A DNA stretch of 64,000 nt from Thioalkalivibrio denitrificans (lineage in GTDB: Bacteria; Pseudomonadota; Gammaproteobacteria; Ectothiorhodospirales; Ectothiorhodospiraceae). The notes beneath the pieces were generated by a model. It was not told the DNA's origin. It made no database searches and saw nothing but the letters and a program-made list of their open reading frames with translations. The stretch is from NCBI RefSeq assembly GCF_002000365.1, contig NZ_MVBK01000001.1, positions 21,448-85,447 on the forward strand, written 5' to 3'. A program made the position numbers and the translations under genes. This document shows, one piece after another, positions 43,878 through 52,403 of the stretch (its first letter is position 1; each line of letters starts with the position of its first letter).

Positions 43878-45803
43878 ATGAGTTGGAATGACGGACTCGA
43901 CACTGAAAGCCCAGCCTATGCGGTAGCTGCCACTCAAAGTCCGCATGTTCGTGTGGTGGCGGGGCCAGGAGCCGGAAAATCATTCGCAATGAAGCGACGA
44001 GTCGCTCGGCTGCTGGAGGAGGGAATAGAACCGGAAAGAATTCTCCCAGTGACGTTTACACGAGTTGCCGCGGAGGACTTACATCGTGAGCTAGTAGGGA
44101 TGCAGGTAGATGGCTGCGACAAACTGCAGGGGACGACACTCCATAGCCTCGCCCTCCGAATACTGATGCGAAATCATGTGCTCGTTGCGACAGGGCGGAC
44201 ACCTCGCCCTCTCAATGATTTTGAAATGAAACCACTGGAAGCAGATCTAGGGACTTACGGAGGACTGCGAGAGGTCCGTAAGCTAGTAAAGGCGTACGAG
44301 GCGGCATGGGCACGCTTGCAGCACGAAGAGCCCGGTTATACACAATCGCCGCTCGACCAAGCGTTTTCTACCGACCTCGTCGATTGGCTCATCTTCCACA
44401 ATGCGATGCTCATTGGGGAGGTAATTCCGCAGTTGTATCAATACCTGCGCTCCAATCCTGGCGTCGACGAAAGAAGCGAGTTCTCGCATATTCTTGTCGA
44501 TGAGTACCAGGATTTAAATCGGGCGGAGCAATCGTCGATTGAACTGCTTTCCGATGTCGCAGATGTATGTATTGTCGGGGATGACGACCAGTCAATATAC
44601 AGTTTCAAACACGCTCATCCCGAAGGAATACGAGACTGGATTGAGAATAAGGAGGAGGCGGAGGATTTAACGTTAGTCGAGTGTAGGCGGTGCCCCACAC
44701 GCGTCGTTGATATGGCAAATAGTCTAATTTCCCATAACCAACTTCGCCCTTTGCCCCGGGAACTGGAGCCACGGGCAGAGAATGGTGAAGGTCACGTCGA
44801 GATCATTCAATTTGCCAATTTAGACGAGGAAGTCAATGGCGTCGCGTCGAGAATCTCAGATCTCATCGCGGAGGGGGCGGACCCGGGAGAAATACTGGTT
44901 TTAGCGCAACGAGGCGTAATTGGCACTCCAATCTACGAGAAGCTGGTTGCCGAGGAGATTCCTGTTCGTTCGTACTATGCTGAGGCTGAACTCGATTCTG
45001 ATGATGCGCAGCGACGATTCGCACTGCTGAAGCTTTACGTCGAACGGGACGACCGAGTGGCGTTGAGGTGGCTACTTGGCTTGGGATCGGCCAACTGGAG
45101 AACGCGTTCATATCGCCGCATTCGGGACCATTGCGCACAAACCGGCGATGCGCCGTGGCAAGTGCTATCGGAATTGTCGGAAGGATCTCTGTATCTCCCC
45201 CACACCTCCGCTGTTGTCAGTCGATTCGATTCCATACGCGCCGAAATCGAGGGCCTAGAGCAATGTGGTGGCCTATCTGAGGTGGTCGATGCATTATTTC
45301 CGGATGATGATGAATCGGTTCGCGATCTAAGACAGACGTCGCTTAACGTGTTGGAAGAACTTGAGGGCGAAGAGCCCGTAGACTTCTTGCGCGAGCTTGT
45401 TTCGGCTATCGCTGCTCCGGAGATACCCACGGAGATTGAAGACGTACGAATCATGAGCCTCCACAAGAGCAAAGGCCTAAGCGCACCAATTACGATCATT
45501 GCGGGATGCGTTGAAGGACTACTTCCGATGAGGCCCGCTTCTGACCTTTCACCCGATGCGCGCGCTGCCTATTTGGAGGAGCAGCGGAGGCTATTTTTCG
45601 TCGGCATTTCGCGAGTGAAGGCCGCGCCGCTGGAGGGAAAACCGGGCACGTTGCTGCTTACATATTCTAGACAAATGCCAATGGCCACTGCTATGAGCGC
45701 AGGCATTTCTCCTGCATCGGGCCAGTACGGAGTGGCGAACTTGAACGCTAGTCGATTCATAGCAGAGCTTGGAGCCTATGCGCCCGCGCCGGTTGCCGGT
45801 TAG
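43878..45803 (+). CDS. UvrD/Rep-like superfamily 1 helicase in a gene cassette
   Basis: 641 residues. Motif I VVAGPGAGKSFAMKRRVA (about 27-43), motif Ia VTFTRVAAEDL, motif II ILVDEYQDLNRAEQ (about 207), motif III GDDDQSIYSF (about 234), and motif V-like MSLHKSKGLSAPITIIAG. No nuclease or other fused domain is seen. It is the only gene of a 2.08-kb cassette, opened by GTTGGGCATC 40 bases upstream and closed by an attC 18 bases after its stop. UvrD-like proteins act in repair and as parts of phage-defence systems (e.g. Gabija GajB), but a GajA-like partner is absent. Confidence 0.9.
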   Translation: MSWNDGLDTESPAYAVAATQSPHVRVVAGPGAGKSFAMKRRVARLLEEGIEPERILPVTFTRVAAEDLHRELVGMQVDGCDKLQGTTLHSLALRILMRNHVLVATGRTPRPLNDFEMKPLEADLGTYGGLREVRKLVKAYEAAWARLQHEEPGYTQSPLDQAFSTDLVDWLIFHNAMLIGEVIPQLYQYLRSNPGVDERSEFSHILVDEYQDLNRAEQSSIELLSDVADVCIVGDDDQSIYSFKHAHPEGIRDWIENKEEAEDLTLVECRRCPTRVVDMANSLISHNQLRPLPRELEPRAENGEGHVEIIQFANLDEEVNGVASRISDLIAEGADPGEILVLAQRGVIGTPIYEKLVAEEIPVRSYYAEAELDSDDAQRRFALLKLYVERDDRVALRWLLGLGSANWRTRSYRRIRDHCAQTGDAPWQVLSELSEGSLYLPHTSAVVSRFDSIRAEIEGLEQCGGLSEVVDALFPDDDESVRDLRQTSLNVLEELEGEEPVDFLRELVSAIAAPEIPTEIEDVRIMSLHKSKGLSAPITIIAGCVEGLLPMRPASDLSPDARAAYLEEQRRLFFVGISRVKAAPLEGKPGTLLLTYSRQMPMATAMSAGISPASGQYGVANLNASRFIAELGAYAPAPVAG

Positions 45804-45820
45804 TGGCGTATTGGTGGACA

Positions 45821-45920
45821 GATGCCCAACAAGGCGCTGCAACCGACGTTTGACCCGGCGCCCATTTTGCCTGCGCAAAATGGGCGCCGCCTCAAACGCG
45901 GCTGAGCTTAGGCGTTCGGC
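45821..45920 (+). other. attC recombination site of the UvrD cassette
   Basis: R'' GATGCCCAAC is the exact 10-base reverse complement of GTTGGGCATC at the cassette start (43838-43847). It is followed by AAGGCGCTGCAACCGACG (L''), a strong central hairpin (GCGCCCATTTTG/CAAAATGGGCGC), GCGGCTGAGCTTAGGC (L') and GTTCGGC (R', cut between G45914 and T45915). This 100-bp site has the full textbook layout of an integron attC. Confidence 0.92.
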
Positions 45921-45960
45921 GGCCGCCTCACCGGCGACAGGGCAGAGCAGGGTGTGAAGT

Positions 45961-46191
45961 ATGGGTGCTGATCAACACCGCCGCACGGCGGAGCTTATAA
46001 AGAGATGCTTCGATGAGTGGGTTTCGCCGAAGCAACCCACGTCCATGCATTTGTATGCCCTATGCAGATTGACGTGGGTGACTGGCGCCGGAACCGATAA
46101 TACGAGGTCCGTGGTTGCTCCGGCGTTGCAAGATTTGATGGGGCAGACTGTCTGGGGAATTGAGCCAACTACGAGTGCCGAAAGACATTAG
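45961..46191 (+). CDS. Hypothetical protein downstream of the UvrD cassette
   Basis: 76 residues starting GADQHRRTAELIKRCFDEW and ending WGIEPTTSAERH. It starts 46 bases after an R' box, where a cassette gene would start, but no matching R'' box (GCCGAAC-like) closes the unit; the nearest resemblance is GTGCCGAAAGAC at 46177. No family is recognised. It could be the first part of a truncated cassette gene. Confidence 0.4.
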   Translation: MGADQHRRTAELIKRCFDEWVSPKQPTSMHLYALCRLTWVTGAGTDNTRSVVAPALQDLMGQTVWGIEPTTSAERH

Positions 46192-46279
46192 CGCATCATC
46201 CAGTATTGGCATCCTTCACCCAGAAAGAGCCTTCTGAAGGGCGACACGCCGAGGTTTTGGAGACCCGAGGACGCGACAA

Positions 46280-46489
46280 TTAGTCGGAAAGTCCGAGCAA
46301 CGGCTGGCGTCCTGACCTAGCAGTAGACTTTCGCTCCGGGCCGCGAAGGAGTTCCTCGCGGAGAATGCGTGTATCCTGGGGAGCGGCAATCCCAACGCGG
46401 ATCTGGTTGCCGTTGACGCCCAATACATGGACCTCTACGTCATCTCCGATGCGGAGTACTTCGCCAGGGCGGCGGGTGAGAATCAGCAT
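46280..46489 (-). CDS. csrA: CsrA-family RNA-binding regulator
   Basis: 69 residues: [20 protein letters not shown] at the start and [20 protein letters not shown], the CsrA core that binds GGA motifs in mRNA leaders. A C-terminal tail of about 18 residues ([17 protein letters not shown]) goes beyond the core. A strong ribosome binding site, GGAGG, lies six bases before the ATG at 46489. It sits on the ICE next to the transfer genes. Extra csrA homologues on ICEs are known in Legionella and others, where they are thought to control transfer. Confidence 0.93.
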   Translation of the reverse strand: MLILTRRPGEVLRIGDDVEVHVLGVNGNQIRVGIAAPQDTRILREELLRGPERKSTARSGRQPLLGLSD

Positions 46490-46728
46490 GGGAAACCTCC
46501 TTGTCATTGCGTTGATCGATCCAGCGTACGGAGATTCTAGCGGACCTGTGATGGTGGTCAAGCCGGATCCGCTCATTCAGCGATGATTCAGCTTGAGAGG
46601 CATAGGCTATGGCGGTAGATTAACCAAGGAATACGGAGCTGGAGCCAAGGACGGGTAGCCTGACGCAGTGTCCAACACCCCTCCTGCAGCACCCTCCTTG
46701 TCTATGGACGATTCAGGAGACGACTGCG

Positions 46729-47268
46729 ATGAGAAGGAACCCCATTGTTACCGCCATCGGCGTGACCGGGATGGTAGCCCTGCTTTCGGGCTGTGTCGCC
46801 ACCGGGGCGAGCGGCAAGCAGTATCGAATCGGGTTGGATGGGATTCGGGAGGTCCCGAAGGAAGAGGCCGCTGCTTCTGATGCGGCGAACGAACATCGGG
46901 CCAAGGCGCCGGTCTCGATGTTGGGGTTCGCAGTCACGACGTCGTTGGACGTCGATACAGCGTATGTGCGCATTCGACGCCATTTCGGGTTCCAGACATT
47001 TGAGGAACGCACAAGAGGCTTGTTGGTTCCGAGCCTCACCACCCATGACCGCGGATACCACCACCGCATAACGCCTGGCGTGCAGTACAGCCTGCGCCAG
47101 CCTGGTGTCGAGAACGTAGCGGGGTATCAGGATCCCCTGCAGATCGACATCGACAGGGAGGGGCAAGGCACACGGTTATATGTCCAGTTCTATGCGCACA
47201 ATGCGCCCGGAGGCCCGCAGGCGTTTGAGCGCCATCTTCGATCAGAGCTGACTCGGGCCTTGCAGTGA
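46729..47268 (+). CDS. Predicted lipoprotein of the ICE
   Basis: 179 residues with a lipoprotein signal (VTGMVALLSGCVATG, lipidated Cys about 22), then a mature domain of mixed alpha/beta type (VDTAYVRIRRHFGFQTFEER, YVQFYAHNAPGGPQAFERHL). AGGAG lies eight bases before the start. The family is not recognised. It is divergent from csrA and converges, after the next small gene, on the T4SS operon; a role in mating or entry exclusion is possible but unproven. Confidence 0.7.
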   Translation: MRRNPIVTAIGVTGMVALLSGCVATGASGKQYRIGLDGIREVPKEEAAASDAANEHRAKAPVSMLGFAVTTSLDVDTAYVRIRRHFGFQTFEERTRGLLVPSLTTHDRGYHHRITPGVQYSLRQPGVENVAGYQDPLQIDIDREGQGTRLYVQFYAHNAPGGPQAFERHLRSELTRALQ

Positions 47269-47305
47269 TCGCGTGTAACCGTCGAATTTGGTGGGGAGAT
47301 TGGTT

Positions 47306-47527
47306 ATGGGACACCTTATTTTAGCGTCTGGAATCATCGGACTCCTGATCTATCTGCTGCGCACGGATTATGAGGGGCTCGGGTACGAAGCCGATGACGA
47401 TGACGATGCGGAGGAGATGGAACTAGTGGAACCTTCCCCGATGGATCGTCCATTGGGTGGATGGCCAATTGATAGCTGGAGAGAAACCGATTATCAGATC
47501 ATATACGGGGACGATGATGGTCCGTAG
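47306..47527 (+). CDS. Small acidic single-pass membrane protein
   Basis: 73 residues: one membrane helix (LILASGIIGLLIYLL) and a very acidic tail (EADDDDDAEEMELVE, ending YGDDDGP). The start at 47306 is preferred because GGGGAG lies seven bases upstream; a TTG at 47288 is also open. It follows the lipoprotein gene and ends 20 bases before the convergent TraG-like gene. No family is recognised. Confidence 0.55.
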   Translation: MGHLILASGIIGLLIYLLRTDYEGLGYEADDDDDAEEMELVEPSPMDRPLGGWPIDSWRETDYQIIYGDDDGP

Positions 47528-47547
47528 GGGAGCGTGACGGCCCTGCG

Positions 47548-49170
47548 CTACTTTTTGCCCCCGGCACGTCCGATACCTCGGGTCGCGAGACCCTGAGCGG
47601 CCCTTCCGCTGCTCTCGCCTATGCCGCGGCTGGTTCGGGCGGCCTGCTGGGTAGCGGATGCGATCGAGCTCACCGCCCCTGCTGCAGTCCACCCAACAAC
47701 GACTGAAAGCACCATCGGCAGCACCATGTAGAGGGCGATCATCACGATCCCCATGATCTGTGTCTTGATCGCGAAGCTCGGATCCGGATGGACAGCGGCC
47801 CATGCGTGAGCTGCCAACCGGTTGAACAGGTCGGGCCACAGGATCGTGAAGAAGGAAGACTCGAGCCAGGTGGCCACCTCGAACAGATAGGACCAGAAGC
47901 GCAGCACCAGGATGGCGATGGTGGCGTAGAAGACCGTCTTCCAGGAATACAGGGACGCCACCAGCGCAAACGGCAACAGCATGTAGATCCCGGCGAGCAG
48001 AAAGATCTGCACGATGGGCATCGTCGTTCGGACCGCATAGCCCATCGGCCCCTCGGTAAAGAGCTTGAACATTCCGAGCCCGCCCGCCACCGCCCATTCG
48101 CTGTATGTCGCTCCGATCCCTGATTCGGATCCGCCTCCATGGCTATTGGTGGCGATCACGTTGCTGACAGGTGCATTGACGGCGGAGCGGGCGAGCATGC
48201 TCTTGAGCGTGAAGTCCTCGATGCGCTCCGTGGCCACCGGGTCATTGGTGACATATCCCCACGCCCTGGCCAGGACCCCCCTGGACCGTTCCCATAGCGT
48301 CGGTTCGACCTGTTCCAGGAGGCGCTGGCGCAGGCCTGTTCCGGTATCGCCGGTCCACCAGTCCCGGCACGTCGGCCTGCCCCATAGGGGAGGCACCGGG
48401 TGGTCGTCGTACTCCACGTCGCGGATAAAGTCGTATGGGAACCCGGCTACAGGGCTTGCAGCGCGGTATTCGCCGTAGTAGGTGGCCAAGTAGACGCGGG
48501 ACCCCAGCCATTCGGTATCGTCGCGCCCGTACTCGTCCAGGATGGTCGCGATGAAACCGGGGAGGGCGGACTCGTTGGAATCGCGGTGGAACCTCGACCT
48601 GGCGGGGATAAAGCATTCCGCCGCGAAACGGCTCGTCTCGGCGGACAACATGGGGTCCGAGATGCGTGCGTTCGCGAGACTGAATGTTGCCGCGGTGACG
48701 CTTTCGGCGCATGGCATGCCTGAGATGGCGGCGTTCGTGATCCCCCCGGACAGTGAGAGCACCCCATACCACCAGACGGGTATCATGGCGGAGGTAATGG
48801 TGCTGTCCCAGACGTCCGAATAGGTCGTATCGGACGGCGCTAAACGATCTAGCAGGCCGGTCGCCCCGGCACTCGCGGCAGCGCAGCCGCGCTCGTACTG
48901 CACGGCAGAGGCATGCAGGGTCATGATGGGCTGGGCCGCCAGCACCACCACACTGAGGGCCAAGGCGATCTCGACCTCCATGCGCCGCACCGATGCCGCC
49001 GTCCCCGCGTTCGCCTCCATGCTCGTGTTGGTCTCCGCGAAGTTGCGCACGAGTATGACCACGAAGGGGATGAAGACGATTCCGGTGGCCGAGAGTACGC
49101 CCCAGATATTCTCATACTGCATCCAGCCGAAGATCGTCAGATACAGCTCGGGTACGGAATGGACGTTCAT
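47548..49170 (-). CDS. TraG-like mating-pair stabilisation protein
   Basis: 540 residues of the TraG N-terminal (TraG_N) type found at the end of GI-type T4SS operons. Several membrane segments are visible: the first near IWGVLSATGIVFIPFVVILV (about 19-38), others near 80-100, and a cluster at 385-490 (VQIFLLAGIYMLLPFALVAS, IMGIVMIALYMVLPMVLSVV). A large periplasmic region lies between. The C terminus ends GIGRAGGKK. Its start overlaps the preceding gene's stop (ATGA). It is the last gene of the leftward transfer operon in this window. Confidence 0.87.
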   Translation of the reverse strand: MNVHSVPELYLTIFGWMQYENIWGVLSATGIVFIPFVVILVRNFAETNTSMEANAGTAASVRRMEVEIALALSVVVLAAQPIMTLHASAVQYERGCAAASAGATGLLDRLAPSDTTYSDVWDSTITSAMIPVWWYGVLSLSGGITNAAISGMPCAESVTAATFSLANARISDPMLSAETSRFAAECFIPARSRFHRDSNESALPGFIATILDEYGRDDTEWLGSRVYLATYYGEYRAASPVAGFPYDFIRDVEYDDHPVPPLWGRPTCRDWWTGDTGTGLRQRLLEQVEPTLWERSRGVLARAWGYVTNDPVATERIEDFTLKSMLARSAVNAPVSNVIATNSHGGGSESGIGATYSEWAVAGGLGMFKLFTEGPMGYAVRTTMPIVQIFLLAGIYMLLPFALVASLYSWKTVFYATIAILVLRFWSYLFEVATWLESSFFTILWPDLFNRLAAHAWAAVHPDPSFAIKTQIMGIVMIALYMVLPMVLSVVVGWTAAGAVSSIASATQQAARTSRGIGESSGRAAQGLATRGIGRAGGKK

Positions 49171-49511
49171 GCAAACAGCGCCTCAATAAACAGGCCCGCG
49201 ATGTTCTGGGCAAGCACCATTTCCAAGATCACCAGCCACGCCAACAGCCGCCAGCGATAACTCACCAGTTTCCGGCGCAGTTCGGGTGTCGCGCGGCGCG
49301 CAAACAGTGCGACCCACCACGGCCACAGGCCCACGATGAGAGCAATGCAGGCCATCCTCCAGATGAAGAACCCTGTCTGCGCGGAGGCGAGCCTGTCCCG
49401 GATCGTTGAGGGATCCTCGAAGAGATGCCAGGCCACCGCCGCGCTCAGCCCGGCGAGGACAGGCATGACCGCGACGGCAAGCCACCTTCCGCTCGGACGA
49501 GTCATTCTCAC
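49167..49511 (-). CDS. Small membrane protein of the T4SS operon
   Basis: 114 residues with three membrane helices (WLAVAVMPVLAGLSAAVAWH, MACIALIVGLWPWWVALF, LLAWLVILEMVLAQNIAGLF) and a basic loop RRATPELRRKLVSYRWR. It lies between the PFL_4711-like and TraG-like genes, overlapping both by four bases. A GTG at 49511 or ATG at 49505 may start it. Genes of this size and place are usual in these operons; the function is unknown. Confidence 0.7.
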   Translation of the reverse strand: MRMTRPSGRWLAVAVMPVLAGLSAAVAWHLFEDPSTIRDRLASAQTGFFIWRMACIALIVGLWPWWVALFARRATPELRRKLVSYRWRLLAWLVILEMVLAQNIAGLFIEALFA

Positions 49512-50872
49512 CGCGCCACCGTGCCGTCCGTGGTCGGCCTGGCGTCAGACGGGGGTGCGCTGTGGATGCGCCGGCTCCTGTCCTGTATCCGGGTGCTGTG
49601 CTCGAGCGACTTGAGGAGGGTGGGGGCGCTGATCTCCCTGCTTACCCTGACCTCGAACAGCGTGTTGTCGATCTCCCGTTCGAGCTCGGCGATCTTCTGC
49701 ATCACGATCTCATCCGAGAGATCTCCTGCCGCCGCCGCTTCCGGGAGTTGCCGCCCCACCAGGAGCAGGCGTCGCACGTACAGCGCCTTCTCGATGTTGA
49801 TGGCCAACGCCACCTCGTCGGCGACCCTCGCGATGACGATGTGACGCTCCGCGGGGCCAAGCTCGGCGATGGCGCGAACCGTATCCGCCGTGATCACGAT
49901 ATTCGCGGAGGAGACGCTCGTGAGATTCTCGGGCGTTGACCGGATGGCGCCTGAGACGAGCTGCTCGAGGATTGGACGAATGTCCTCGCTGGTTTCCTCG
50001 ACCTTGGGTGGCAGCCCCGTACCAGTGGTTGTCTCCTGTCCTGGACATCCAGGGGCAGTGCATGTCGCCAGAGACAAATCGCCAAGGACCTCTCTGGCCC
50101 ATTCGGAGGCCTGTTCCGGGGATGTCCAGTGAACGGCGATGGGTGGGTCCGAGGCGGCCCCCGTAAACGCCGTTCCCGTGGCGGCAGGGGGCCTGTCCGC
50201 GATCACGTTATATGCCGCGTGAACGAGATCACTGACTGGTTCAAGTGGCGGCATGTTCTGTCCGCCGCGATGGTCCCCAAACACCCAAGGGATTCCGTTG
50301 GTACCGGCGTTGGATTCCACCGTGTCCCTCGCCCTGACAACATCGCGCTCGCCGGTGCCCATCACCAGGCGCCAGTCGTTCCCCCTGCTCAGGACCATCC
50401 ACTCGTGAAAAGGGTTGCGGCCTGCCAGGATCTCGGCCTCCATCTGCTCACAGCTCTTCGTGGCGAGCTGCACCGTTTCCTCGGCGCGGAGCAGAGCGTT
50501 CTGGAAGAGGTCATACAAGCCCGGGTTGGCCCGTTGCAGAATGAGCAGGGGAAGGGCGGCGATCGCCGCCGTGGCGGCCGCCTCGATCTGGTTGAGATAC
50601 TCGTCCCCCAGGTTCTGCATCTGGTTGGTGACGCTGGTGATCGGATCGAATCGCCCGCAGCTGTATCCGAGACCCAGGACGCCGGTGACGCCGAACGTTG
50701 TGCTGGACGCTTGGGGGTTGGGGGCCCGGCTCACCGGGCGGCCGCCGCCGATCTCGTAGTAGAAAAGGGACTCGGCCAACGTGCCGGGTGCTTGCGCCCC
50801 GGCACCGGGCGCGACCGCAAGGAGACTCACGGCGACCGCCACGCCGAGCGCTTTGAATGTGCGGTGGTACAT
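49508..50872 (-). CDS. ICE conjugation protein, PFL_4711 family (TIGR03755-like)
   Basis: 454 residues, secreted (signal peptide 1-26, ending GAGAQA). Features include LGYSCGRFDPITSVTNQMQNL near 70-90, a helical stretch, ILAGRNPFHEWMVLSRGNDWR, a middle region with cysteines (CTAPGCPG) and a helical C terminus. These are characteristic of the large periplasmic protein encoded between TraU- and TraG-like genes in GI-type T4SSs, resembling TraH/TraN-neighbour proteins in position. Its exact role in pilus assembly is not known. Confidence 0.82.
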   Translation of the reverse strand: MYHRTFKALGVAVAVSLLAVAPGAGAQAPGTLAESLFYYEIGGGRPVSRAPNPQASSTTFGVTGVLGLGYSCGRFDPITSVTNQMQNLGDEYLNQIEAAATAAIAALPLLILQRANPGLYDLFQNALLRAEETVQLATKSCEQMEAEILAGRNPFHEWMVLSRGNDWRLVMGTGERDVVRARDTVESNAGTNGIPWVFGDHRGGQNMPPLEPVSDLVHAAYNVIADRPPAATGTAFTGAASDPPIAVHWTSPEQASEWAREVLGDLSLATCTAPGCPGQETTTGTGLPPKVEETSEDIRPILEQLVSGAIRSTPENLTSVSSANIVITADTVRAIAELGPAERHIVIARVADEVALAINIEKALYVRRLLLVGRQLPEAAAAGDLSDEIVMQKIAELEREIDNTLFEVRVSREISAPTLLKSLEHSTRIQDRSRRIHSAPPSDARPTTDGTVAR

Positions 50873-50915
50873 GGAGACTTCCTCTTGTCGTGATGCACCG
50901 GGGAGGAGGTGAGCC

Positions 50916-51965
50916 CTACGGGTAGTTCATCCAGTCAACATTGCCCAGGAAGACCTGGCCGGCGCGGGCGCAGCATTGATACGGACGCCATAAGGTCCAG
51001 GCATAGGAACCGCTCTGGGAGACCTTGCCGGCAGACCAGCCGCCCGCGCTGCCTAGGTCATTGCTTCCAAAGACCTCGCAGGATTGCCGGGACGCCGGCG
51101 CATGCATCTGCCACTGTCCTGTCCGCCAGTTGTTCTCCAACAGCGGGGGCGGAAGCCATACCCGGGTTCCAAGGAGGTTTCTGGTCCCGCCGGACGCGAG
51201 GTTCTGGTAGACATGCGGCTGCCCGGCGCGGGTTACGATGTCCCCCGCCCGTTGAGCGATGACCGCGGCCGCCTTGGGGTCCTCGGCCTGGGTGACAAAC
51301 CCGTGTCGCGGGTGTACCGGTCCCCAGGTGTTGACGGGCCAGCTGCCGATCTCGCGCATGCCGGGTATCCAGGTCGCCGGATAGCCCGCCTCCGTGGCGC
51401 CCAGGCGCCAGGCCACGGCATTGAGTTTGGACTGCTTGTAGGGCAGAAAAGGTGTGGCGACGGACGGGCAGAGAAGATCGAAGGAGTCCGATAGTTCAGA
51501 GAACAGCTGCCACGGATGGCCAACGGCATCTACCTCCTTGAACAGCAGATTCCGGTGGTCGGAGCCCTTGGTGCCTTCCACGCTCGCAGTGCCTGACCCA
51601 AGATCGACAGTGGAACCCGTCGCGGCCCGGAAAACCGCGTTCATGCCGAGATCCGCGGCGAGGGACAAGGACTCCCTGATTTCCGCCCAGGGGTTGCCTG
51701 CGTCACCGTACGCGCTGACCACGAGGTCCGGATTGAAGTGGCCCACCTTCAGGGAGGCCCGGATGCTGCATCCACCGAAGAGCGAACACCTCAGCCAGAA
51801 ACAGGTGCCCACGGGGCGCCAGTGCATACAGCTGGTTGCGGCGGACACGGTGTCCGCGATGATGCCGTCAGTCGTGATGTCCCGCGCATGGCCTGGAGCC
51901 GGGAACATCCACGCGGCGGCGAAGAACGCGGCGGCCAGACTCCATGCGCTTCTGTGTGCGCCCAT
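50916..51965 (-). CDS. TraU-like conjugation protein, PFL_4710 family
   Basis: 349 residues with a signal peptide ending GHARD (about 28). The TraU hallmark is a Cys-rich N-terminal part (SCMHWRPVGTCFWLRCSLFG) and paired cysteines at the end (RPYQCCARAGQVFLGNVDW). TraU is a periplasmic protein needed for DNA transfer in F-type and related systems. It follows the PFL_4709-like gene by three bases. Confidence 0.88.
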   Translation of the reverse strand: MGAHRSAWSLAAAFFAAAWMFPAPGHARDITTDGIIADTVSAATSCMHWRPVGTCFWLRCSLFGGCSIRASLKVGHFNPDLVVSAYGDAGNPWAEIRESLSLAADLGMNAVFRAATGSTVDLGSGTASVEGTKGSDHRNLLFKEVDAVGHPWQLFSELSDSFDLLCPSVATPFLPYKQSKLNAVAWRLGATEAGYPATWIPGMREIGSWPVNTWGPVHPRHGFVTQAEDPKAAAVIAQRAGDIVTRAGQPHVYQNLASGGTRNLLGTRVWLPPPLLENNWRTGQWQMHAPASRQSCEVFGSNDLGSAGGWSAGKVSQSGSYAWTLWRPYQCCARAGQVFLGNVDWMNYP

Positions 51966-51968
51966 GGT

Positions 51969-52403
51969 CTAGTCTCCCCTCCAACGGCGGTAGTGGCCGT
52001 AGGCCTCGACCACATCAGTGACTCCATAGACGACGGCGTGCCCGTCAATAACCACGGCCGGGATCCGGTCCAGTCTCAGGGCCGACGCCCTGACCAGGCC
52101 GCCGAAGGCTTGCTGGAGCTGCTTCGCGTCCAGATTCCGGATGCGATGCGCGGCGATCGAGGCGGCTTCCGCCTGGTCCGAGGGCAGACCGTCGCTCAAG
52201 CTGTTCTCCAAGCGCATGGCTGCCGAGAGGTCGTAGACCTGCACTTCGCCGACCGCGAGTGCCCGCTGGGCACGCCCGATGCCGGTCACCCGATAATGGG
52301 GTGTCGTGAACACTTCAACCGACACGTGGCCCTGGCCCAGGACGGGCGCGGAAAGAGAGGACAGGACCATGACCAGAACGAGTCCCGCGATCGCGTTTCT
52401 CAT
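51969..52403 (-). CDS. ICE conjugation protein, PFL_4709 family (DUF1525, TrbC-like)
   Basis: 144 residues: signal peptide (MRNAIAGLVLVMVLSSLSAP, cleavage near VLGQ), then VSVEVFTTPHYRVTG, ARALRLDR-like segment and RIPAVVIDGHAVVYGVTDV, the thioredoxin-like end seen in DUF1525/TrbC proteins (without a CxxC). Overlaps the TraC stop by four bases (ATGA). Probably periplasmic and paired with the TraU-like protein. Confidence 0.85.
   Translation of the reverse strand: MRNAIAGLVLVMVLSSLSAPVLGQGHVSVEVFTTPHYRVTGIGRAQRALAVGEVQVYDLSAAMRLENSLSDGLPSDQAEAASIAAHRIRNLDAKQLQQAFGGLVRASALRLDRIPAVVIDGHAVVYGVTDVVEAYGHYRRWRGD

Noticed and set aside
43878-45803. Gabija (GajB) helicase
   Set aside because: No OLD-family GajA gene is next to it, and the cassette contains only this gene.
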